Shown in pieces: positions 1-6,981 of a DNA stretch of 8,996 bases (within the stretch, counting starts at the first letter, position 1; every line of letters begins with the position of its first letter). Source of the stretch: Bacteroidota bacterium. Lineage in GTDB: Bacteria; Bacteroidota; Bacteroidia; Chitinophagales; Chitinophagaceae. The stretch is from positions 1 through 8,996 of the forward strand of contig JAGWTX010000063.1 of NCBI GenBank assembly GCA_028875955.1. The letters are read 5' to 3'. The notes beneath the pieces are model-generated. The model searched no databases and was not told where the DNA came from. It saw only the letters and a program-made list of their open reading frames with translations. A program made the translations under genes and the position numbers.

Positions 1-554
1 AGGAACTGGTAACATTTGAAGTAAAGGAGAAAGCAGAGGCACCCCTTACACCCGGGGTGAATTTCCTGAGCAAACCGGCCAATATTTATGCAGAACCCGA
101 GATGGTTGCCCGGCCTGTTGAAAAGACAGTCATCGTAGAAAAAGCACCTGAGACCACGCCCGCTCCCCAGCCGGTTAAGGAAGAGACAGTGTCTGAAATG
201 CAGCTATTTGAAAAAGAAGAAACTGTTGCACCGCAGGAAACCACACACAAACCCTTTGTGCAACCTGGTTTTGAGGATGATTCCATGCTGGATGAAGTAA
301 GCGAACAAAAAAAGAGGGCAGCAGAGCGGATCCAGAAACTGCGTAACCTTTCTTTCAATATGAATAATTCAGCAGACGCAAATAATGAGTTTGATGCGGT
401 TCCGGCATATGTGCGCAGGAATATGGAATTGTTTGGCAATACCCTTACTTCTGTAGAGAATTTTTACAGCAAGTATACGGTAGGAAAGGATGAGAACGAT
501 CAGACGCATATCTCTACCATCAATACATTTCTGGATGGTAAAAAACCCGACTAG
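1..554 (+). CDS. ftsZ: Cell division protein FtsZ, C-terminal part (5' end outside window)
   Basis: The reading frame is open from the window edge (first full codon at base 3) to the TAG at 552-554, giving 183 residues. A GTG at 57 is an internal valine, not a start. FtsZ is the tubulin-like GTPase that forms the cytokinetic ring. The GTPase core lies outside the window. What is visible is the end of the core or start of the linker, a long low-complexity linker rich in E, P, V, K and T (roughly bases 60-290), a charged segment with KKRAAERIQKLRNLSF, and a conserved tail with VPAYVRRNMEL (about 399-431) ending in HISTINTFLDGKKPD. A VPAY-type tail followed by a short extension is the form seen in Bacteroidota FtsZ, where the tail binds division partners such as FtsA. 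The assignment rests on the tail and linker only, since no GTPase motif can be checked. A terminator follows 48 bases downstream, so ftsZ probably ends its operon. Confidence 0.85.
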   Translation, partial: ELVTFEVKEKAEAPLTPGVNFLSKPANIYAEPEMVARPVEKTVIVEKAPETTPAPQPVKEETVSEMQLFEKEETVAPQETTHKPFVQPGFEDDSMLDEVSEQKKRAAERIQKLRNLSFNMNNSADANNEFDAVPAYVRRNMELFGNTLTSVENFYSKYTVGKDENDQTHISTINTFLDGKKPD

Positions 555-601
555 CCCTTGCTTGCTATAATGGTGTATTTACATTGGTGATTTTAGTTGT
601 G

Positions 602-629
602 GCCCCCGGTTTATTATCGGGGGTTTTTT
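602..629 (+). terminator. Rho-independent terminator after ftsZ
   Basis: CCCCCG (603-608) pairs with CGGGGG (618-623) around a nine-base loop, and six T residues follow at 624-629. A G602-T624 wobble pair can extend the stem. It lies 48 bases after the ftsZ stop, in the orientation that would end the ftsZ transcript before the next gene. Confidence 0.85.
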
Positions 630-649
630 ATAACAATCCCTGTTGTTAT

Positions 650-681
650 TTGTTACCTTACCAGGCTTACGTATTCTTTTG
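650..681 (+). promoter_or_regulatory. Possible Bacteroidota-type promoter of the TIGR01777 gene
   Basis: TTG at 650-652 is followed after 19 bases by TATTCTTTTG (672-681), an imperfect match to the Bacteroidota -7 element TAnnTTTG at the usual spacing from a -33 TTG. It lies just after the ftsZ terminator and about 15 bases before the ATG at 697, so the leader would be short. The -7 match is imperfect, so this is only a candidate. Confidence 0.3.
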
Positions 682-696
682 ATAAAATCGCATTCT

Positions 697-1626
697 ATGG
701 CTACGATATTGATCACCGGAGGAACCGGAACCATCGGACAGGCTTTGAAGGAGTTGCTCCTGGGAAAAGGGTATGAGGTTATCATTGTGACGAGAGACCC
801 TTCCCGCCAGACTCCGCAGAAAGGGGTGAGTTTTGCTGCCTGGGATATTCAACAGCAAACAATCGATGCATCTGCTATTGCAAAAGCCGATCATATCATA
901 CACCTGGCCGGTGCAGGCGTGGCGGATAAAAGATGGAGCGAAGCCAGAAAAAAGGAGATCCTTACCAGTCGCACGCAGTCCTGTGCGCTCATCGTTAAAG
1001 CTTTGCAGGAAATCCCCAATCAGGTGCAATCGGTCATTTCTGCTTCTGCCATCGGCTGGTATGGTCCGGATACGCCGGAAAGTCTGAAAAACGGATTTTC
1101 AGAAGACGCAGATCCCGATACTGCTTTTCTGGGAGATACCTGTTATCAATGGGAAAAAAGCATCCAGCCCGTAACCGGTTTGGGAAAACGTCTGGTGATC
1201 CTCAGAACCGGAATTGTATTGAGTAACCAGGGAGGGGCCCTGGTTGAGTTCAAAAAACCATTGAAAGCGGGTATTGCAGCCATCCTGGGAACCGGTCAGC
1301 AAATGATCAGCTGGATCCATGTGGATGATCTATGCCGTATGTACCTGCATGCTATCGAAAATGAAACCTTACAAGGGGCGTATAATGGTGTTGCACCCAT
1401 GCCGGTTTCCAACAGCCAGCTAACCCTTGCACTGGCCAAAGAGATGAGGGGTAGTTTTTTTATTCCGGTGCACGTACCCTCATTCGTACTCAAATTCATG
1501 CTGGGTGAAATGAGTATCGAGGTTTTAAAAAGCGCAACAGTAAGTGCCGAAAAAATACAAAAAACAAATTTCGTTTTTCAATATCCAACGATTGAAGCTG
1601 CGTTAAAGCAGTTACTGGCTTCCTAA
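697..1626 (+). CDS. TIGR01777 family epimerase-like protein (NAD(P)-binding, YfcH/SDR39U1-like)
   Basis: This is a 309-residue extended short-chain dehydrogenase/reductase-like protein. The ATG at 697 is preferred over an in-frame upstream TTG at 643 because it puts the nucleotide-binding strand right at the N-terminus (MATILITGGTGTIGQAL), with G8, G11 and G14 forming the GxxGxxG dinucleotide loop. Further family marks are HLAGAGVADKRW (69-80), where the family usually has a GAxI..RRW-type segment, SASAIGWYG (115-123), VILRTGIVLS, and GTGQQMISWIHVDDL. The C-terminal 50 or so residues match the small DUF1731-type domain of this family. The substrate and reaction of the family are not well defined; the E. 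coli member is YfcH. The gene is probably monocistronic: it has a terminator upstream and a convergent ABC operon beginning 24 bases past its stop. The family is recognised with high confidence, but the function is unknown. Confidence 0.9.
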   Translation: MATILITGGTGTIGQALKELLLGKGYEVIIVTRDPSRQTPQKGVSFAAWDIQQQTIDASAIAKADHIIHLAGAGVADKRWSEARKKEILTSRTQSCALIVKALQEIPNQVQSVISASAIGWYGPDTPESLKNGFSEDADPDTAFLGDTCYQWEKSIQPVTGLGKRLVILRTGIVLSNQGGALVEFKKPLKAGIAAILGTGQQMISWIHVDDLCRMYLHAIENETLQGAYNGVAPMPVSNSQLTLALAKEMRGSFFIPVHVPSFVLKFMLGEMSIEVLKSATVSAEKIQKTNFVFQYPTIEAALKQLLAS

Positions 1627-1650
1627 GAAGTCTTCCCGTTTTGCAAAGTC

Positions 1651-2475
1651 CTAGAGGTCGCGCTTTTTATGCACGGCATAACAGATCCACCAGATTCCTG
1701 CTGTCAGCAGGATGGTATAGAGGATATGTTCGGGTATCAGGTGAATGGCATGATCATAACTGGCTTTGGCATCTTTACCAAATCTCGAGAAGAAGGCCGG
1801 AGCCGGTATCAAACGGTCAGATATCTCAAAAGGCAGGAATCTGCCGATATCATTCAGTTTGAACCTTGCATAGCCAACCGCAATATTTTCAATGATCAGG
1901 TAGTAAAAAAGAAATATTCCCAGCGCGATAAACGCTTTTTTTACCAGGTATCCCAGCAAAAAGGCAATGGATAACTGGGCAAAAGACTGTAAGAGAAACA
2001 GGGGGATGTATTGCAGCTGATCAGCCCAGAAGCTGGTACTATTGGGATCTGCATAGAATCCAAAAAACAGGGCGACCAGTATGTATACCAATGTTGCAAC
2101 CACCGCCACAATCAACACATCGAATAGTTTACTGGTGATAAACTGGTTCCTGCTCCAGCCGTCGATGATATTCTGACGATGGGTTCGGAAAGTATATTCG
2201 TTGGTTACCAGCATGATGACTACGATCGAGGGTAGCAGGATAAAAAAAGAAGAAAAATACGCAACTGAATGCCAGGTTTCCGGAAAGGCAAATGGATTGC
2301 CCAGCAGCATTTTTGCAATATTATTGGTCACCTCTTTTCCGGTTGTGGCTTTCAGATAGCCATAGTAGGTTATGGTATTGATACCCGGATAGGTAAGTGC
2401 CACGATGCCCAGCATCCACCAGAAGGCAGGGTATTTTTTTATTTTGAGCCATTCTATTTTTAAAAGCGCTAGCAT
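1651..2475 (-). CDS. ABC-2 type exporter membrane protein
   Basis: This 274-residue, strongly hydrophobic protein begins with the short cytoplasmic helix typical of ABC-2 permeases (MLALLKIEWLKIKKYPAFWW) and has about six predicted membrane segments, roughly at residues 18-36, 69-90, 117-140, 155-178, 180-198 and 248-267. The loop after the second span carries NEYTFRTHRQNIIDGWSR. A 'T.R.nii.G.sR' pattern of this kind is common in BcrB/NatB-like permeases and is thought to contact the ATPase. It ends in a basic tail (HKKRDL). The start lies 17 bases after the stop of the ATPase gene at 2493-3389, so the two are almost certainly co-transcribed and form one transporter. The substrate cannot be read from the sequence; relatives export peptides or antibiotics or act in membrane homeostasis. 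Confidence 0.85.
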   Translation of the reverse strand: MLALLKIEWLKIKKYPAFWWMLGIVALTYPGINTITYYGYLKATTGKEVTNNIAKMLLGNPFAFPETWHSVAYFSSFFILLPSIVVIMLVTNEYTFRTHRQNIIDGWSRNQFITSKLFDVLIVAVVATLVYILVALFFGFYADPNSTSFWADQLQYIPLFLLQSFAQLSIAFLLGYLVKKAFIALGIFLFYYLIIENIAVGYARFKLNDIGRFLPFEISDRLIPAPAFFSRFGKDAKASYDHAIHLIPEHILYTILLTAGIWWICYAVHKKRDL

Positions 2476-2492
2476 GGTGCTTGTATTTAAGG

Positions 2493-3389
2493 TTAGTCGT
2501 TGGTAAGTTCAAAAAATTTGGTTTCCAGGCTTTTCTTTTTGGCCGTCAGGAGATTCAGCGTGATGCCCTTTTCAAAACAGAACCGGTTCACATCCTCCAG
2601 CCGGGCTGTTCCAACCGGCAGAAAAAGCTGGATCAGTTTGCCATCTTCCTTGATATGCGAATACCCGGGAAAACTTTGTAAAACGGATAATAATTGCGCG
2701 GTATCCGTTGCAGATACTTCTACGATATCTTCATTGGCGAGTACCTCATCAACCGGACCGGCCGTTAACAGACTGCCTCTTTTCAGGATAGCCACATGGT
2801 CACACACTTTTTCAACTTCGTCCAGTAAATGGCTTGCCATGATAATGGTCTTTCCTCTTTTGGCCAATAATTTGATCAGTTCCCTGATTTCAGCAATTCC
2901 CACAGGATCCAATCCATTGGTGGGTTCGTCAAAGACAAGTACCTGCGGATCGCCTAGGAGGGCAGCTCCGATAGCAAGTCTTTGTTTCATTCCCAGACTA
3001 TAGGTGCTAAAACGGCTTTTCTTTCTTTCTGTCAGTTTTACAATTTCCAGCACCCGGTCAATGTCTGCGCTGTCTCCCCTTCCACTGATGGCTTCTGTAA
3101 TTTTCAAATTGTCTACGGCCGACAGGTAATGATAAAAATTCGGGGTCTCGAGCAGCGACCCGATCTGTTTTCTGGTTTCTGGCGAACCGGGTTTCCCAAA
3201 CCAGGCAAAACTGCCACTGTCTGATTTCAGGATATCCAGGATGATGCTTAGCATGGTGGTTTTCCCACTTCCATTGGGCCCCAGTAAACCAAATACAGCG
3301 CCTTCAGGCACTTCAAATGAAACATTTTTCAGTGCCTGTATGGAGCCATAGGATTTGGTTATTCCATTCAGTGTGAGTACGGGTTGCAT
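2493..3389 (-). CDS. ABC exporter ATP-binding protein (BcrA/CcmA-like)
   Basis: This 298-residue nucleotide-binding subunit powers the permease encoded just downstream. Visible motifs are Walker A GPNGSGKTT (37-45), the signature region YSLGMKQRL (130-138), Walker B VLVFDEP (150-156) followed by the D-loop TNGLDP, and the switch histidine in MASHLLDEVEKVCDHV (H187). The Q-loop position reads IGSLLETPNFY, with Glu where many ABC proteins have Gln; this is common in BcrA-like exporters, so it is not a sign of inactivity. About 85 residues after the core form a regulatory C-terminal extension usual for this class. It is the first gene of a two-gene minus-strand operon. The start ATG at 3389 gives the expected MQPVLTLNGITKSYG beginning. 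The 194 bases upstream hold no gene, and I found no convincing promoter there. Confidence 0.92.
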   Translation of the reverse strand: MQPVLTLNGITKSYGSIQALKNVSFEVPEGAVFGLLGPNGSGKTTMLSIILDILKSDSGSFAWFGKPGSPETRKQIGSLLETPNFYHYLSAVDNLKITEAISGRGDSADIDRVLEIVKLTERKKSRFSTYSLGMKQRLAIGAALLGDPQVLVFDEPTNGLDPVGIAEIRELIKLLAKRGKTIIMASHLLDEVEKVCDHVAILKRGSLLTAGPVDEVLANEDIVEVSATDTAQLLSVLQSFPGYSHIKEDGKLIQLFLPVGTARLEDVNRFCFEKGITLNLLTAKKKSLETKFFELTND

Positions 3390-3583
3390 AATTGATATTT
3401 AGGGATGAACGGGATAATATGCCTAAGATAGCTAAGAAATCAACACTTTTCTGTAAAATGGATAAACAGGGCAATGGCATTTATCAGCGGTAAATAAACG
3501 GGTATCCTTCGGTTCGAAATTCCGGGCCATGGGCTTTTCATAAATTTCTTTTATATTCAGGAGAAATCCTAATCTGCAAGGCC

Positions 3584-4186
3584 ATGCCACATCAGTATTC
3601 CCGGTCTGAACTGCAGCTGGTAGTAGATGAGCTGAAAGCATTTATCAGGGATGGCTTCCTTGCGGATGAAGTATTGTCATTTTATGAGGACTGGCTCTCA
3701 GATGACAGGGCAATGAATCCAGTTACGATACGGTTCAATTTGCAAAAAATAGCGCTGTTGCCGGTGATAGAAAATGGATTGATGGCGTTTCTTGAATACG
3801 CAGAGAAGAAAGGGATTCATCTTCAGTTGAAAGCGCCAACCGAAGAGCTGTATTGCACTGCAGATGAAGCATGGGTGCGTCTGTTTTTTTTCCGGCTATT
3901 TGAGAAGTTATTACAGAAAGCCCCGTCAGAAGCAACCATCGAAATTTTTTTATCCGAAGGCGATGAAAAATGCCTGGTGGAAGTCTTGTTGCCAAATAAA
4001 AAGCAACGACCTCTCCCAACCGATGACTATTTTAAAAAACACAGGATCACCCCTGTCAGTGAAACAGATTCTTCTGAAAAAATCTTTCCGGTTTTTTCAG
4101 GAATGATGGAAGACATGAAGGGTGAATTACAATATAAGTTCAGCAGGGAAGGTCCTGATTATTTCAGGTTGAAACTGCCCTTTTGA
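3584..4186 (+). CDS. Orphan protein resembling a degenerate histidine-kinase ATPase (GHKL-like) domain
   Basis: The protein has 200 residues, no signal peptide and no membrane segment. It is not recognised as a named family. The residue pattern follows a sensor kinase catalytic domain: residues 45-70 (NPVTIRFNLQK..LLPVIENGLMAF) resemble the strand and helix before the ATPase core, KKGIHLQL (75-82) the 'k.i.l.l' strand, ADEAWVRLFFFRLFEKLLQKAP (93-114) the 'aD..rl.qvl.NLl.NAik' helix, and ATIEIFLSEGDEKCLVEVLLP the next two strands. The end (MKGELQYKFSREGPDYFRLKLPF) resembles the closing 'GG.i...S..g.Gs.F.l.LP'. The N-box asparagine, the DxGxG motif and the phosphate-binding glycines are absent, as is any phospho-accepting histidine H-box. 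If homologous, it cannot bind ATP in the normal way and would act as a binding or adaptor protein. This is inference from pattern only. It is convergent with fadN, with five bases between the stops. Confidence 0.7.
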   Translation: MPHQYSRSELQLVVDELKAFIRDGFLADEVLSFYEDWLSDDRAMNPVTIRFNLQKIALLPVIENGLMAFLEYAEKKGIHLQLKAPTEELYCTADEAWVRLFFFRLFEKLLQKAPSEATIEIFLSEGDEKCLVEVLLPNKKQRPLPTDDYFKKHRITPVSETDSSEKIFPVFSGMMEDMKGELQYKFSREGPDYFRLKLPF

Positions 4187-4191
4187 AATCA

Positions 4192-6567
4192 CTAATTCCT
4201 GATGGGTCTTCCGCTTTTCAGCACACTCTGGATTCTTTCCAGTGTTTTCTTTTCACCGCAAAGACTCAGAAACGCTTCTCTTTCCAGATCCAGTAAGTAT
4301 TGTTCGCTAACCAGGCTTTGGCTGCTCAGGTCACCCCCGCACATCACATACGCCAATTTTCTGGCCACCAGTGCATCATGATCGGTTGCATAACCGCCAC
4401 GCCACATCCCGTTGATGCCCGCCAGCATGGCACCCAGCCCCAGCTTACCCATCACTTTCACATCCTTGCGCACCAAGGGCATGGTATAGCCTTCCTCATA
4501 CATTTCCAATACGCTTCTTTTTGCTTCCGCAATTCTCCTGCCCAGATTCATGACTACCTCATCATGCCCTTTTCTCAGGATACCCATATCAAAACCTTCC
4601 TGTGCCGATGTGGCTACTTTTGCCGTGGCAATGGAAAAAAACCTGTTTTTCAGGGTAACGGTTTCCGGTTCGTCTTCATGTAAATCATCCCCGGCGCGAA
4701 GCGCGAACTCCTTGGTTCCACCCCCACCGGGTATCAGACCTACGCCCAGTTCTACCAGACCGATATAGGTCTCAGCCGCCGCACAGATCTTATCTGCATG
4801 CAGATTCATTTCACAACCCCCGCCCAGTGCCAGACCATGGGGTGCCGTTACAACCGGTATGGATGAATACCTGACACGCATCATACTGTTCTGGAACATA
4901 CGGATAGCCATATCCAGTTCATCATATTCCTGTTCAATGGCCAACATAAATATCATGCCTACATTGGCACCGGCACTGAAGTTGGCACCATCATTGGCTA
5001 TCACCAATCCCTTGAATTTTTCTTCTGCAACTGAAATGGCTTTGTTCAAACCTTCGAGTACTTCTCCCCCGATGCTGTTCATCTTGGTGCTCCACTCAAA
5101 ACCGGCCACACCATCACCGATATCATATAAACGGCAGGCACTGTTTTTCCAGACCAGTTTATCAGCGTAATGATTGAGAATGATAAAAGCATCCCCACCC
5201 GGAAGCGGTAAATAGGTTTTGGTGCGGACATCATAATACAAGCGTTTACCAGCTTCCACTTTATAAAATTGAGTTGCACCCGAAGCCAGCATTTCTTTTA
5301 CCCAGCCTGCTACCGCATAACCCGCAGTTTCCATAGCTGTTACGGTGTTGGCCACTCCCAGGGTATCCCAGGTTTCAAAAGCTCCGATCTCCCAGCCGAA
5401 TCCGGCCATCATGGCATCATCCAAACGATAGATCTCATCGCTGATCTCAGGAATACGGTGTGAGATATAAGAGAACAGCGAAAAATGAAACAAGCGGTAA
5501 AACTCACCGGCTTTGTCCTTTGCGGCGCTCAGCATTTTGATCCTTGTTTTCAGATCTTCAACAGGTTTGGCGGCATCGAGACTTGCCAGCCTGGGTTTTG
5601 TTCTGGCACCATATTCCATGGTTTGGAGATTCAGGGTCAGGATCTCTTTTCCGGTTGCCGATTTAATTTTCTTGAAAAATCCCTGGCCGGTTTTGTCACC
5701 CAACCAATTATTGGCAACAACGGTATCCAGCCAGGCAGGTATGGTGAAGATGGCTTTGGCTTCATCATCCGGGCAGTTATCGGCAACCCCTTTGGCCACT
5801 TTCACCAAGGTATCGATACCCACCACATCTGCTGTTCGGAACGTGGCTGATTTGGGTCTACCGATCATGGGCCCGGTGAGCGCATCGATCTCATCGATTC
5901 CCAGACCCAGTTTTTCCATGATATGAAAAATGCTCATGATGCTGAATACACCGATCCGGTTTGCAATAAATGCAGGCGTGTCTTTGCAGAGAACGGTTGT
6001 CTTGCCCAGAAATTTATCACCATATTCCATCAGGAAATCGATGATGTCAGGATCCGTATGCGGTGTCGGGATGATCTCCAGTAAGCGTAAATATCTTGGT
6101 GGGTTAAAAAAGTGTGATCCGCAGAAATGTTTTTTAAAATCATCCGATCTGCCCTCCGCCATCATATGAATGGGTATACCGGATGTATTCGAAGTGACCA
6201 GTGTGCCCGGTTTACGGAATTTCTCCACTTTCTCATAGATCAGTTGTTTGATATCCAGTCTTTCCACCACCACTTCAATGACCCAGTCACATTGGGAGAT
6301 CTCCTTCATATCGTCGTCGAAATTGCCGGTAGTGATGTTCTTTACCACTTCTTTGGTGAACACGGGGGAAGGATTGCTTTTGATGGCAGCCTGTAATGCG
6401 CTGTTCACCAATTGGTTTCTTTCGGCAGAACGGGTACTGGATTCTGCGCCTTTGGCAACCATATCCAATAACAGGACCTGAACGCCGATACCTGCAAAAT
6501 GACAGGCGATGCGGGATCCCATAACACCACTTCCTAAAACGGCAACTTTTTTAATAGAACGTTTCAT
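4192..6567 (-). CDS. fadN: FadN-type fused 3-hydroxyacyl-CoA dehydrogenase / enoyl-CoA hydratase
   Basis: This 791-residue bifunctional enzyme covers two steps of fatty acid beta-oxidation, hydration of trans-2-enoyl-CoA and NAD-dependent oxidation of 3-hydroxyacyl-CoA. The dehydrogenase comes first: GSGVMG (12-17) binds NAD, SNTSGI (126-131) and HFFNPP (152-157) carry the active site, and His152 with Glu164 is the likely catalytic pair. The crotonase domain is C-terminal: FSAGANVGM forms the oxyanion hole, and Glu586 (GGGCE) and Glu606 (GLVELG) are spaced 20 residues apart as in classical enoyl-CoA hydratases, followed by GLIPGGGGTKEF. The dehydrogenase-then-hydratase order and the length match Bacillus FadN/YusL and differ from E. 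coli FadB. Both active sites look intact. No thiolase or acyl-CoA dehydrogenase gene adjoins it; partners are not in this window. A 29-codon ORF overlaps the start, and a MarR-like palindrome lies 113 bases upstream. Confidence 0.93.
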   Translation of the reverse strand: MKRSIKKVAVLGSGVMGSRIACHFAGIGVQVLLLDMVAKGAESSTRSAERNQLVNSALQAAIKSNPSPVFTKEVVKNITTGNFDDDMKEISQCDWVIEVVVERLDIKQLIYEKVEKFRKPGTLVTSNTSGIPIHMMAEGRSDDFKKHFCGSHFFNPPRYLRLLEIIPTPHTDPDIIDFLMEYGDKFLGKTTVLCKDTPAFIANRIGVFSIMSIFHIMEKLGLGIDEIDALTGPMIGRPKSATFRTADVVGIDTLVKVAKGVADNCPDDEAKAIFTIPAWLDTVVANNWLGDKTGQGFFKKIKSATGKEILTLNLQTMEYGARTKPRLASLDAAKPVEDLKTRIKMLSAAKDKAGEFYRLFHFSLFSYISHRIPEISDEIYRLDDAMMAGFGWEIGAFETWDTLGVANTVTAMETAGYAVAGWVKEMLASGATQFYKVEAGKRLYYDVRTKTYLPLPGGDAFIILNHYADKLVWKNSACRLYDIGDGVAGFEWSTKMNSIGGEVLEGLNKAISVAEEKFKGLVIANDGANFSAGANVGMIFMLAIEQEYDELDMAIRMFQNSMMRVRYSSIPVVTAPHGLALGGGCEMNLHADKICAAAETYIGLVELGVGLIPGGGGTKEFALRAGDDLHEDEPETVTLKNRFFSIATAKVATSAQEGFDMGILRKGHDEVVMNLGRRIAEAKRSVLEMYEEGYTMPLVRKDVKVMGKLGLGAMLAGINGMWRGGYATDHDALVARKLAYVMCGGDLSSQSLVSEQYLLDLEREAFLSLCGEKKTLERIQSVLKSGRPIRN

Positions 6568-6653
6568 CTGTTTCTTTTAAAGTATATAAGGTCAGATGGC
6601 ATTCGCCGGATAACCGATCGGAAAGTTTCCGGTTTGGGTGCGGCGTATTGCAT
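6564..6653 (-). CDS. Possible 29-codon upstream ORF overlapping the fadN start
   Basis: An ATG at 6653 opens a frame of 29 codons (beginning MQYAAPKPETF, ending YFKRNR) whose TGA overlaps the fadN ATG as ATGA. The peptide is basic and shows no known domain or run of a single amino acid, so it does not look like a classical attenuation leader. The exact ATGA overlap is the geometry used for translational coupling. The frame is short enough to arise by chance, and codon evidence is too small to judge. Confidence 0.2.
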   Translation of the reverse strand: MQYAAPKPETFRSVIRRMPSDLIYFKRNR

Positions 6654-6670
6654 ATGACAGGCTCTTTTTG

Positions 6671-6695
6671 TAAAATTAGTTAGTTATGCAACTAA
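6671..6695 (-). promoter_or_regulatory. Probable fadN promoter with MarR-like operator
   Basis: TTAGTT (6680-6685) and AACTAA (6690-6695) form a palindrome around ATGC, in the style of MarR-family boxes of the TAGTTGCAT-AACTA kind. An extra TTAG repeat lies directly next to it, so a second register (AATTAGTT, 8 bases, AACTAATT; 6674-6697) is also symmetric. On the minus strand TAATTTTA (6678-6671) is one base off the -7 element TAnnTTTG, and the operator fills the space just upstream of it. Binding there would block the promoter. Regulation of beta-oxidation genes by MarR or TetR repressors that respond to acyl-CoA is known in other bacteria. No regulator gene is in the window and the -33 TTG is not clear. 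Confidence 0.45.
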
Positions 6696-6770
6696 TTGTA
6701 TCGAAGTTAGGATAAATTATTTTTCAGGAAGGTCTCCCGGCAAAAATAAATGGAAGGTGGGGGGCAGGTA

Positions 6771-6813
6771 AATAAAAAAGTAAACTTCTCTAAATGGATT
6801 AAAGAAGTTTACT
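6771..6813 (-). terminator. Rho-independent terminator of the small minus-strand unit
   Basis: AGTAAACTTCT (6779-6789) and AGAAGTTTACT (6803-6813) are perfect 11-base inverted repeats around a 13-base loop. On the minus strand the stem runs straight into TTTTTATTT (down to 6771), while the plus strand has no T run after it. The hairpin therefore acts on minus-strand transcripts, 29 bases past the stop of the 27-residue ORF. The stem is AT-rich, so termination strength is uncertain. Confidence 0.65.
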
Positions 6814-6842
6814 CTGAGATGGCAGGCATTCGAAGAATCGTA

Positions 6843-6926
6843 TTAATTCTTTTCCGACGAAGCGGCACCTTTATATGCCATGTAAAGGCAAACCAGGTAA
6901 ACAATTAATAAAATATATACTAACAT
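6843..6926 (-). CDS. Small single-span membrane protein (27 residues)
   Basis: An ATG at 6926 opens 27 codons ending in TAA at 6845-6843. The product begins MLVYILLIVYLVCLYMAY, an unbroken hydrophobic stretch just long enough to cross the membrane, followed by the short polar tail KGAASSEKN. This is the usual form of bacterial small membrane proteins that associate with larger transporters or oxidases. Support comes from the clean hydrophobic-then-polar split and from a directional terminator 29 bases downstream on the same strand, which implies a separate short transcript. There is no Shine-Dalgarno sequence, as elsewhere in this window. I do not recognise the family, and it has no neighbour on the same strand that suggests a partner. 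Chance origin in AT-rich DNA remains possible. Confidence 0.5.
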   Translation of the reverse strand: MLVYILLIVYLVCLYMAYKGAASSEKN

Positions 6927-6981
6927 AATGGGGGATTGTAATTGTAATTTATTACTTATTTTCTATTTTTTTCAGGATTGT

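Noticed and set aside
558..587. TTG-N19-TACATTGG, a promoter-like match (with an E. coli-like TATAAT at 566-571) just after ftsZ
   Set aside because: A transcript from here would run straight into the strong terminator at 602-629, so a role for the next gene is unlikely. The match is imperfect and probably chance.
3148..3156. Glu in place of Gln at the Q-loop of the exporter ATPase (IGSLLETPNFY)
   Set aside because: Glu at this place is usual in BcrA-like exporter ATPases, so it is a subfamily trait and not a lesion.
3432..3641. 69-codon minus-strand frame between the ABC operon and the orphan gene
   Set aside because: It overlaps the start of the better-supported plus-strand gene at 3584, shows no domain or hydrophobic pattern, and has no promoter or terminator.
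4300..6481. Several plus-strand frames of 64-137 codons inside fadN
   Set aside because: They are antisense shadows of a long, fully recognisable coding region. The compositions are Cys/His/Ser-rich, as expected for reverse-strand reading, and no family is recognisable.
6821..6850. tRNA-like TTCGAAGAATC sequence near 6829-6839
   Set aside because: No matching T-arm stem, anticodon arm or acceptor stem can be drawn around it.
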